A DNA stretch of 64,000 nucleotides from Streptomyces sp. NRRL F-6131. GTDB lineage: Bacteria; Actinomycetota; Actinomycetes; Streptomycetales; Streptomycetaceae. Under the pieces are notes generated by a model. The model was not told the origin of the DNA. It was given only the letters and a program-made list of their open reading frames with translations, and ran no database searches. Made by a program: the position numbers and the translations under genes. Within the stretch, counting starts at the first letter, position 1; the number at the start of each line of letters is the position of its first letter. Where the stretch lies: contig JOHN01000012.1 in NCBI GenBank assembly GCA_000719695.1, positions 124,001 through 188,000 on the forward strand. Reading direction: 5' to 3'. Below, in pieces: positions 1 to 7,263 of this stretch.

Positions 1-1119
1 TTCTTCGACACCCTCGACGCCGACCGGTCCCCGGTGCGCTACGTGGTCCTGGTCGGTGAGGCGCTGAGCTGGTCCCGGCTGGCCGCGCTGGTCGACCCCG
101 AGCGGCTGCCCGCGGTCTTCGTCAACATGTACGGCGTCACCGAGGCCACCATCGTGAACACCGTCGTCGAGGTGCCGGCCGCGGACCTGGGCCGGGTGCG
201 CGAGGGCAGCATCGGCGTGCCGCTGCCCGCCAACCGCTGCTACGTGCTCGACGACCGGCAGCGGCCCACCGGCATCGACGTACCCGGCGAGCTGTACCTG
301 GCCGGCGAGCTGGTCGCCGCGGGGTACATCGGCGAGCCCGAACTCACCACGGCGCGCTTCGGCGCCGACCCGTACGCCCCCGGCGAGCTCTACCGGACCG
401 GGGACATCGTCCGCTGGGCCCCCGAGGGCGGGCTGGTCTACATCGGCCGGGAGGACACCCAGGTGAAGGTGCGCGGCCACCGGGTCGAACTCGCCGACGT
501 CGAGACGGCGTTCCTGCGCCGTCCCGGGGTGCGCCAGTGCGTGGCCGTGGTCGAGGCCGAGGAGCTGATCGCGTTCGTCTGCGCCGACCCCGGGGCGGGC
601 GGGGAGCGCGAGCTGCGCGCCGCGGTCCGCGACGAGCTGCCCGGTTACATGGTGCCGTCCCGGATCGTGCCGGTGGAGCGCGTCCCGCTGAACCCCAACG
701 GGAAGGTCGACCGGCGGCGCCTGCTCGCCGAGCACGCCACCGCGCCCGCGGTGCGCGCCGCCGTCCCGACCGCCGCCCCGTCCGGCGCCCCGGCCACCGG
801 CGGGGACTCCCTCACCGCGCGGATCCGGCAGATCTGGGCCGAGGTGCTGCGCCGGCCCGACCTCGAACCCACCGACAACTTCTTCGACGTGGGCGGCAGC
901 AGCTTCGCGCTGATCACCGTCCGGGAGCGGATGGCGCAGACCGGGCTGGAACTCTCCGTCACCGATCTCTTCCGGCACGGCACGGTCGCCAACTGCGCCG
1001 CGCACTTCCGGCAGGCACCGACCGACGTGCCCGCCGACGACCGGACCGCGCTGCGCAAGCGCGGCCGCGACGAACTCGCCCGACGACGCCGACTCACCAG
1101 GGGGCACGAGCATGTCTGA
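1..1119 (+). CDS. NRPS adenylation-carrier module, 5' end outside window
   Basis: The frame is open from base 1, so the gene starts upstream; 372 residues are visible. They form the second half of an adenylation domain, which activates an acid as its AMP ester, followed by a carrier. Motifs in order: A5 NMYGVTE (about residues 42-48 of the visible part), A6 near GELYLAGELV, A7 YRTGDI, A8 GREDTQVKVRGHR, A10 NPNGKVDRR (231-239), then DVGGSSF with the phosphopantetheine serine near 301. The substrate cannot be read, because the first half of the pocket lies off the left edge; by my alignment only V299, V301, M322, I330 and V331 (GrsA numbering) are seen. The stop overlaps the next start by 8 bp, which implies co-translation with the KS gene. 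Confidence 0.93.
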   Translation, partial: FFDTLDADRSPVRYVVLVGEALSWSRLAALVDPERLPAVFVNMYGVTEATIVNTVVEVPAADLGRVREGSIGVPLPANRCYVLDDRQRPTGIDVPGELYLAGELVAAGYIGEPELTTARFGADPYAPGELYRTGDIVRWAPEGGLVYIGREDTQVKVRGHRVELADVETAFLRRPGVRQCVAVVEAEELIAFVCADPGAGGERELRAAVRDELPGYMVPSRIVPVERVPLNPNGKVDRRRLLAEHATAPAVRAAVPTAAPSGAPATGGDSLTARIRQIWAEVLRRPDLEPTDNFFDVGGSSFALITVRERMAQTGLELSVTDLFRHGTVANCAAHFRQAPTDVPADDRTALRKRGRDELARRRRLTRGHEHV

Positions 1120-3415
1120 CGACCAGGGACAGGACCGGATCGCGATCATCGGCATGGGGATCAGGCTCCCCGGCGCCGGACGGGACCTCGACCGCTACTG
1201 GCAGGACATCGAGAACGGCACCGAATCGATCTCCTTCTTCTCGCGCGAGCAACTGATGGGCTGGGGCGTCCCCGAGGAGGTCGTCGACAACCCGAACTTC
1301 ATCCCCGCCCGCGCCGTCCTCGACGACTACGACCACTTCGACCACCGGCTGTTCGGTTACTCCCCGCAGGACGCCGTCCTGATGGACCCCCAGCAGCGGA
1401 TCCTGCTCGAGTGCGCCTGGGGCGCGCTGGAGCACGCGGGCTACCCGCCGATCGCGGCGGACGGCAACCGCACCGCCGTGTACGTCGGCACCGGGATGAA
1501 CGTCTACCTGCTCGACATCCTGTGGCCGAACGCCCGCGCGGTGAAGTCCGCCGGCGGCCTCGGCGTGCTCACCTCCAGCGACAAGGACTACGCCGCCACC
1601 CGGATCGCCTACAAGCTCAACCTCCAGGGCGCCGCCTTCTCGGTGCAGACCGCCTGCTCCACCTCGCTGGTCGCCATCCACCTGGCCGTCCAGAGCCTGC
1701 TCACCTACGAGGCCGACATGGTCCTCGCCGGCGCCGCCTCCTCCGGCCCGCCCACCCGGCGGGGCCACTTCTACGCCCCCGGCGGCACCTTCTCCCGGGA
1801 CGGCCACTGCCGTACCTTCGACGTGGCGGCGGACGGCACGGCCGACGCCGACGGCGGCGGCGTACTGGTGCTCAAGCGACTGGAGGACGCGATCCGGGAC
1901 AACGACACCGTCCACGCCGTGATCGCGGGCACCGCCGCCGTCAACGACGGCGCCCGCAAGGCCGGATTCACCGCGCCGGGCGTCGAGGGCCAGGCCACCA
2001 CCATCCGCACCGCGCTCGCGGCCGGCGGCATCGACCCCGACACCATCGGGCTGATCGAGACCCACGGCACCGCGACCCCGCTCGGCGACCCCATCGAACT
2101 CGCCGCGCTGCGCTCGGTGTTCGGCACCGACCGGGGCGACCGTCCGAAGGCCGCCCTGGGCGCCCTCAAATCCATCATGGGCCACCTGGACACCGCCGCC
2201 GGCGTGGCCGCCGTGATCAAGACCGTGCTCGCCCTGAAAAACCGCACCATCCCGCCGGTGGGCCTCTACACCGCCCCCAACCCGGCCCTGGAGCTGGAGA
2301 AGTCGGTCTTCTACGTGCCCGCGACCGCCACCCCGTGGCCGGCCGTCGACGGGGTGCGCCGGGCCGGCGTCAGCTCCTTCGGCATCGGCGGCACCAACAC
2401 CCACATCGTCCTGGAGGAGGCCCCGGAGCCGGTCCGCAGGCGCCCCCGCCGCCCGGCCAGCGAACTGCTGCTGGTCTCCGCCAGGACGGAGGAGGCGGCC
2501 ACCGAGAGCCTGACCCGGGTCGACGACTTCCTCGCCGACCTGCCGCCGGACGAACTCGGCGACGTCGCCTACACCCTGCGCACCGGCCGGACCGAACTCC
2601 CCTGGCGCGGCTTCACCGTCCGGATGCCCGAGGAGGACCGCAAGCCGCTGCTGCCGGTGCGCCGGAGCGATCCGCGGGCCGCCGAACGCGGGGTCGCCTA
2701 CCACCTCACCGGTGGCGGGCAACTGCCCGGCTGCGGGCACTGCTACCACATCGACCCCCACTTCCGCCGGATCATCGACCTGGGCTACGCCGCCCTGCGC
2801 CCGCTGGGCGAGGACGCCGACCCGGCGACCAAGGAGCGGGTCGGCCGGTTCGCCGTCGCGATGGCCTGGACCGACGCGCTCGGCCGCCGAGGCCTGCGCC
2901 CGGTCGCCCTGACGGGCAACGGCCCCGGCGCGGTCGCCGCCGCCTGCACGGCCGGGGTGCTGACCTTCGGGACCGCCGTGGACCTCGCCCTCGGCCGACG
3001 CCCGGCCGACGCGCGGCCCGCCGCACCCAGCACCGTCCTGTACTCCCCGGTCGACGGCACGCCGGTCACCGCCGAGCAGTCCGCCGACCTCGACTACTGG
3101 GCGGGCCGGTTCGACGAGCCCTGCGACGGCGCCTTCGCACCGCCCGCCGTCGACCCCGAGCCGGCCGCCTGGCTGGAGATCGGCACCCAGGTCTTCCCCC
3201 GCACCGGCCTCGACGACGTCGAACTGCCCGAGATGAGCAGCGCCTACGACCGGATGCTCGGCGCGGTCGGCCTGCTCTGGCAACTCGGCATCGGCGGCCC
3301 CTGGGACGAGGCCGCCGACCGCGACCGCAGCCGCGTCCCCGCCCCGGGCTACCCGTTCGCCCCCACCCGGCACTACCTCGACATCCCCGCCACCGCGAAG
3401 GAGAGGCACCTGTGA
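1112..3415 (+). CDS. Hybrid-type ketosynthase fused to a degenerate acyltransferase (KS-AT0)
   Basis: 767 residues. The N-terminal half is a complete type I ketosynthase with nucleophile C182 in QTACSTSL, H318 in ETHGTAT and H358 in IMGHLD, so it should catalyse decarboxylative Claisen extension of a carrier-bound acyl chain. Its position after an NRPS module suggests it extends a peptidyl or aminoacyl thioester. From about residue 530 the protein follows an acyltransferase fold but is damaged: the usual TGQG motif reads LTGGG and GHSxG reads GNGPG (602-606), so the catalytic serine is gone. The stretch that should carry the AFH/ASH specificity motif is missing, and the frame passes directly to the YSPVDGTPVT and PGYPF end motifs. 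Malonyl loading must therefore come in trans, plausibly from the AT at 7264-10158. There is no carrier on the protein; the next gene supplies one through a TGATG junction. Confidence 0.9.
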   Translation: MSDDQGQDRIAIIGMGIRLPGAGRDLDRYWQDIENGTESISFFSREQLMGWGVPEEVVDNPNFIPARAVLDDYDHFDHRLFGYSPQDAVLMDPQQRILLECAWGALEHAGYPPIAADGNRTAVYVGTGMNVYLLDILWPNARAVKSAGGLGVLTSSDKDYAATRIAYKLNLQGAAFSVQTACSTSLVAIHLAVQSLLTYEADMVLAGAASSGPPTRRGHFYAPGGTFSRDGHCRTFDVAADGTADADGGGVLVLKRLEDAIRDNDTVHAVIAGTAAVNDGARKAGFTAPGVEGQATTIRTALAAGGIDPDTIGLIETHGTATPLGDPIELAALRSVFGTDRGDRPKAALGALKSIMGHLDTAAGVAAVIKTVLALKNRTIPPVGLYTAPNPALELEKSVFYVPATATPWPAVDGVRRAGVSSFGIGGTNTHIVLEEAPEPVRRRPRRPASELLLVSARTEEAATESLTRVDDFLADLPPDELGDVAYTLRTGRTELPWRGFTVRMPEEDRKPLLPVRRSDPRAAERGVAYHLTGGGQLPGCGHCYHIDPHFRRIIDLGYAALRPLGEDADPATKERVGRFAVAMAWTDALGRRGLRPVALTGNGPGAVAAACTAGVLTFGTAVDLALGRRPADARPAAPSTVLYSPVDGTPVTAEQSADLDYWAGRFDEPCDGAFAPPAVDPEPAAWLEIGTQVFPRTGLDDVELPEMSSAYDRMLGAVGLLWQLGIGGPWDEAADRDRSRVPAPGYPFAPTRHYLDIPATAKERHL

Positions 3416-3687
3416 TGAACCCCCGGACCGAGCAGGACTGGACAGCCGAGTTCGAACAGCTGTGGATGGAGGTCCTCGGCGTCGACGAGGTCCACGAGTA
3501 CGACGACTTCTTCGACCTCGGCGGCCACTCGCTCAGCGCGCTGCGGCTGAGCACCCTGATCCGCCAGGAGCTCAACCTCCCCGTCGAACTCGCCGACGTC
3601 CTGCACAACCCGCGCTACGGCGACCTGCTCGCCGTCGCCGGCCGGACCGACGCGCAGCCCGCCGGCGCCGAGGACGGCCAGGCATGA
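3415..3687 (+). CDS. Stand-alone acyl/peptidyl carrier protein
   Basis: 90 residues forming a single carrier domain. The phosphopantetheine attachment site is DLGGHSLS with S39. It probably holds the product of the KS-AT0 protein encoded just upstream, which has no carrier of its own. The ATG at 3415 shares one base with the upstream stop (TGATG), a re-initiation junction; a GTG at 3412 is possible but less economical. The 3' end overlaps the next start in an ATGA junction. Having the carrier on its own polypeptide, directly before another protein that begins with a carrier, is unusual for an otherwise collinear module. Confidence 0.9.
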   Translation: MNPRTEQDWTAEFEQLWMEVLGVDEVHEYDDFFDLGGHSLSALRLSTLIRQELNLPVELADVLHNPRYGDLLAVAGRTDAQPAGAEDGQA

Positions 3688-6600
3688 CCGTCGCCCCCGG
3701 GCGGACGGCCGACTGGCTGCCGCTGGTCGCCGAGGTGCTCGGGCTGCCGGCCGAGGAGGCCGGCGCCCGGTACCGGGCCGAGTCGTTCACCGCACTGGGC
3801 GGATCCTCGCTCCAGGCGATCGCCCTCGGCGCCCACGGCCAGCGCCGCCTCGCCCTGGACGTCGACGTCGCCGGCCTCCTCGGCCGGGACCCGCTGGCCC
3901 TGGTCCTGGACGGCGCGCGGACCTTCGTCCCCAGCGTGCCGCCCCCCGTCGACCCGGCCGCCGGCCCCGAGCCGCGCCCGGTGCTGCCCGGCCAGCGCGC
4001 CATGCTCGCCGCCCACCTGGCCGGCCAGGACCAGCCCTACCGGCTGCTGTTCACCCTGCGGCCGCCGGTGCCGCTCGACCTCGCCCGCACCAGGACGGCG
4101 CTGCGCGCCCTCACCGCCCGCCACGAGTCGCTGCGCACCATGTTCACCGGCGAGCGGAACCGGGTGCGGCGGCTGGTGCTGCCGGCCTCCCACGAGCCGA
4201 GGCTGCTGCACCAGACGCTGCCCGCCGGGACGGACGCGGTGCGCGCCGTGCACGAGCTGTACGCCGCGCGGGCCGACGAACTGCTGCGCCCCTTCGAACA
4301 GCCGCCCGTGGTGTTCGTCCGCACCGGCGCCGGCGCCGAAACCCTGGTCTCGGTGCTGGTGCACCACGTGCTGGCCGACGGCTGGAGCATCGGCGTGCTC
4401 TGGCGCGAGTTCGCCCGGCTCTGCGAGGACGGGCCGGACGCCCTGCCCGCGCTCGGGCCCTCGCCCGACTGGATCGGCGCCCGGCTGGCCGCCCGCGAGG
4501 CCGCGGGGGAGGTGCGGGCGGCCAGGGACCGGGTGGAACGGCGTCTGGACGGCGCCCCGCTGGTGGCGACCCTGCCCGGCGGCCCCGAGCCGGCCGGCAC
4601 CGCCGGCGCCGACGGGCACGGCGCCCGCCTGGTCTTCGACCTCCCGGCGCCCCTGGCCGAGGACATCGACCGGCTGGCCCGGCACTGTCGGACCACCGTC
4701 ACCTCGGTGCTGCTCGCGGCCTGGTCGCTGGCCGTCGCGCGCCGCACCGGCGCCGCCGACCTCGTCGTCGGCGTGGCCGCCGCGGGCCGGTTCGAGGCCG
4801 GTACGGAGGAGATCGTCGGCCTGTGCACCCGGATCGTCCCGGTGCGCTGCTGGATCGACGGCGCCCGCCCGGCCGCGGAGCACGTCCGGGCCACCGCCGG
4901 TGCGCTGGCCGACGCCCTCGCCGACGCCGACCTGCCGTTCGACCAGGTCGTGACCGCCATGGCCGAGGCGGTCGACGGCACCCGCAACCCGGTGGCCCAG
5001 ATCGGCTTCGCCGCCCACCACGAGCTGGTCCCCGACGCCTTCGAGAGCGCGGCCGGCACCTGGCAGGTGCACGAGGGCCACTGCGCCGGCTCGACCTTCG
5101 ACGCCCTGCTGTACGTGCAGTCCTGGTCGCCGCGGCCCAGGCTGGCCATCGAGTACGCGACCTCCGTGCAGGGCGCCGCCGAGATCGGCGAGCTGGCCGA
5201 GTCGCTGCAGGCCGTCCTGGCCGAACTCGCGGCCCGGCCGCAGACCGCCGTCGAGCGGATCGCCGGACTCTCCGCCGCTCAACTGGAGCGGCTGCGAGAG
5301 CTCGGGCAGGGGCAGGGCGCCGTCGGCGCGGGCTCCGCGACCGAGGACGACCTGTGGAGCCGCTTCGAGCAGCGGGCGCTCCGGCGGCCCGACGCGCCCG
5401 CGCTCCACGATCCCGACGCCGATCTCACCCTGACCTACCGCCACCTGCGGGCGTGCGCGCTCGCCCAGGCCGAGCTGCTGCACGGCTGCGGCGTCCGGGC
5501 CGGTGACCGGGTGGTGCTGGAGCTGCCGCGGTCGGCGGCCGAGGCCGTGGCCGTGCTGGGCATCCTGCGCGTGGGCGCCACCTGGGTCGCGGTCGACGCG
5601 GCCGCCCCGGCGGCCAGGCGCGCCCAGATCGCGGGCGCGGTCTCGGCCAGCGCCCGGATCGGCGGGGCGGCGGACGACCCGGCCCTCGCCGGCGTCCCGC
5701 AGTGCCCGCCGGTCGACCTCGGCCGGGTCGCCGGGGCTCCGGGCACGGGCCTCGCCGCCCATCGGCCGGATCCCGCGCGGGCGGCCTACGTCTCCTTCAC
5801 CTCCGGCACCACCGGCGTGCCCAAGGGCGTGGTGGTCCCGCACCGCGCGGTACTGCGCCTGGCGGACGACGCGGACCTGTTCGCGGACCTGTTCGCGGAC
5901 CTGTTCGCGGACGTGACGACGGAGGTGACCGGGGACCCGACCGCGGACCGGCCCGTCGACGGGCCGGGCGCGCGGATGCTGCGCCTGTCGCCGCTGGCCT
6001 TCGACGCCTCCACCCTGGAACTGCTGGTGCCGCTGGCGAACGGCGCGACCGTCGTCGTCCACCCGCCCGGGGAGCCCACGCCCGACAGCCTGGCCCGTTT
6101 CCTGTCCGCCGCCGGGGTCACCCACGCCTGGCTGACGGCGGGCCTGTTCCACCTGGTGGCCGACCACCGGCCGGAGGCCCTCCGGGGGCTTCGGCAGGTC
6201 TTCACCGGCGGCGGCGTGGTGTCGCCCGCACACGTCCGGCGGGTCCTGGAACAGTCGCCCGGGCTGCGGGTCACCAACGGCTACGGGCCCACCGAGAACA
6301 CCACGTTCACCACCGTCTGCCACGTCGACGGTGTGCACGAGGTGTCCGACCCGTTCCCGATCGGCCGCCCGGTGCACGGCACCGAGGTGCGGATCACCGG
6401 GCCGGACGGGCGGTCGGTGCCCCCCGGGGCGGTGGGCGAACTTCGGGCCGCCGGGGCGGGCCTCGCCGACGGCTACCTGGGCGACCCGGACCGCACGGCG
6501 CAGTCCTTCGTCGAGCGGGACGGCCGGCGCGAGTACCGCACCGGCGACCTCGCCCGCTGGGACGCCGACGGGCGGCTGAGGTTCCTCGGCCGCGTCGACC

Positions 6601-7250
6601 GGCAGCTGAAGGTCGCCGGGTACCGGATCGAACCCGTCGCCGTCGAGCGGCGGATCAAGGAGCAGGACGGGGTGCTGGACGCCGTCGTCCTGCTGGCAGG
6701 TGAGCGGCTGTGCGCCGCGGTCAAGGCCGACGGCGGCGTGCTGGACCGGGTGCGGGCGGCCGTCGAGCCGGCCCTGGCCCCGTACGAGCGCCCGCAACGG
6801 TGGTGCGCGGTGGAGCAGTTCCCGCTGGACCGCAACGGCAAGGTGGACATGCGGGCCCTCGGCGCGCTCTTCGCCCCGGCGGCGGTCCCCGTCGAGGCCG
6901 AGGTGGTTGCCGACGACGTGCCCGTCGCCGGGCCTGCTGCCGAAGCCCGGGTCGGGACCGCGGCCGAGCTCGGGGACGAGGCCGAACTCGGGACCGAGGC
7001 CGAACTCGGGACCGAGGCCGAGCTCGGGGACGAGGCCGAGGAGCTGATCCGCGACATCTGGAGCGAGGTGCTCGGCACCGACGACTTCGGCTTCGACGAG
7101 GCCTTCTTCGACGTCGGCGGCGACTCGTTGACGCTCGCCATGGTCCGGTCCCGGCTGCAGAAGCGGCTCGGCGGACGGACGGTCGGCCTGGCCGAGCTGT
7201 ACCGGTACCCCACCGTGCAGGCCCTTGCCCAACATCTGCGAACGACATGA
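3684..7250 (+). CDS. NRPS PCP-C-A-PCP protein, predicted valine-type adenylation
   Basis: 1188 residues. Domains: a short carrier at the N-terminus (LGGSSLQ, S42), a condensation domain with intact HHVLADG (227-233), an adenylation domain (A3 FTSGTTGVPKG near 704, A4 LAFDAST, A5 NGYGPTEN, A7 YRTGDL, A8 GRVDRQLKVAGYR, A10 NGKVD) and a final carrier (VGGDSL, S1148). Aligning the pocket by eye to GrsA gives D-A-L-W-F-G-G-T-F-K, very close to known valine codes such as DAFWIGGTFK; I infer valine or a similar branched amino acid. Two in-frame minisatellites lie inside the gene, one between A3 and A4 and one in the A-PCP linker. The ATG at 3684 was chosen because it forms an ATGA overlap with the carrier gene; an in-frame start further upstream would run through that gene. 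Confidence 0.92.
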   Translation: MTVAPGRTADWLPLVAEVLGLPAEEAGARYRAESFTALGGSSLQAIALGAHGQRRLALDVDVAGLLGRDPLALVLDGARTFVPSVPPPVDPAAGPEPRPVLPGQRAMLAAHLAGQDQPYRLLFTLRPPVPLDLARTRTALRALTARHESLRTMFTGERNRVRRLVLPASHEPRLLHQTLPAGTDAVRAVHELYAARADELLRPFEQPPVVFVRTGAGAETLVSVLVHHVLADGWSIGVLWREFARLCEDGPDALPALGPSPDWIGARLAAREAAGEVRAARDRVERRLDGAPLVATLPGGPEPAGTAGADGHGARLVFDLPAPLAEDIDRLARHCRTTVTSVLLAAWSLAVARRTGAADLVVGVAAAGRFEAGTEEIVGLCTRIVPVRCWIDGARPAAEHVRATAGALADALADADLPFDQVVTAMAEAVDGTRNPVAQIGFAAHHELVPDAFESAAGTWQVHEGHCAGSTFDALLYVQSWSPRPRLAIEYATSVQGAAEIGELAESLQAVLAELAARPQTAVERIAGLSAAQLERLRELGQGQGAVGAGSATEDDLWSRFEQRALRRPDAPALHDPDADLTLTYRHLRACALAQAELLHGCGVRAGDRVVLELPRSAAEAVAVLGILRVGATWVAVDAAAPAARRAQIAGAVSASARIGGAADDPALAGVPQCPPVDLGRVAGAPGTGLAAHRPDPARAAYVSFTSGTTGVPKGVVVPHRAVLRLADDADLFADLFADLFADVTTEVTGDPTADRPVDGPGARMLRLSPLAFDASTLELLVPLANGATVVVHPPGEPTPDSLARFLSAAGVTHAWLTAGLFHLVADHRPEALRGLRQVFTGGGVVSPAHVRRVLEQSPGLRVTNGYGPTENTTFTTVCHVDGVHEVSDPFPIGRPVHGTEVRITGPDGRSVPPGAVGELRAAGAGLADGYLGDPDRTAQSFVERDGRREYRTGDLARWDADGRLRFLGRVDRQLKVAGYRIEPVAVERRIKEQDGVLDAVVLLAGERLCAAVKADGGVLDRVRAAVEPALAPYERPQRWCAVEQFPLDRNGKVDMRALGALFAPAAVPVEAEVVADDVPVAGPAAEARVGTAAELGDEAELGTEAELGTEAELGDEAEELIRDIWSEVLGTDDFGFDEAFFDVGGDSLTLAMVRSRLQKRLGGRTVGLAELYRYPTVQALAQHLRTT
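5871..5912 (+). repeat. 12-bp tandem repeat inside the adenylation domain
   Basis: Three full copies and a half copy of gcggacctgttc encode a run of ADLF units. They sit between core motifs A3 and A4 of the NRPS, where I expect only a short loop. The copies are identical and keep the frame, the pattern expected from recent slippage. Confidence 0.9.
6960..7040 (+). repeat. 18-bp tandem repeat in the A-PCP linker
   Basis: Four 18-bp units (core gaggccgaactcgggacc) plus a half unit encode repeated acidic AELGxE hexapeptides between the adenylation domain and the last carrier. The units differ at only a few positions and preserve the frame. The effect is to lengthen a flexible acidic linker. Confidence 0.9.
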
Positions 7251-7263
7251 CGGGGGTGGTGAG

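Noticed and set aside
1094..3409. 771-codon open frame antisense to the KS gene
   Set aside because: Gly/Val/Arg/Ala-rich with no family motifs; it mirrors the KS-AT0 gene and arises from third-position GC bias.
3615..7235. 1206-codon open frame antisense to the NRPS
   Set aside because: Low-complexity Gly/Arg/Asp/Pro composition and no start context; a shadow of the NRPS gene.
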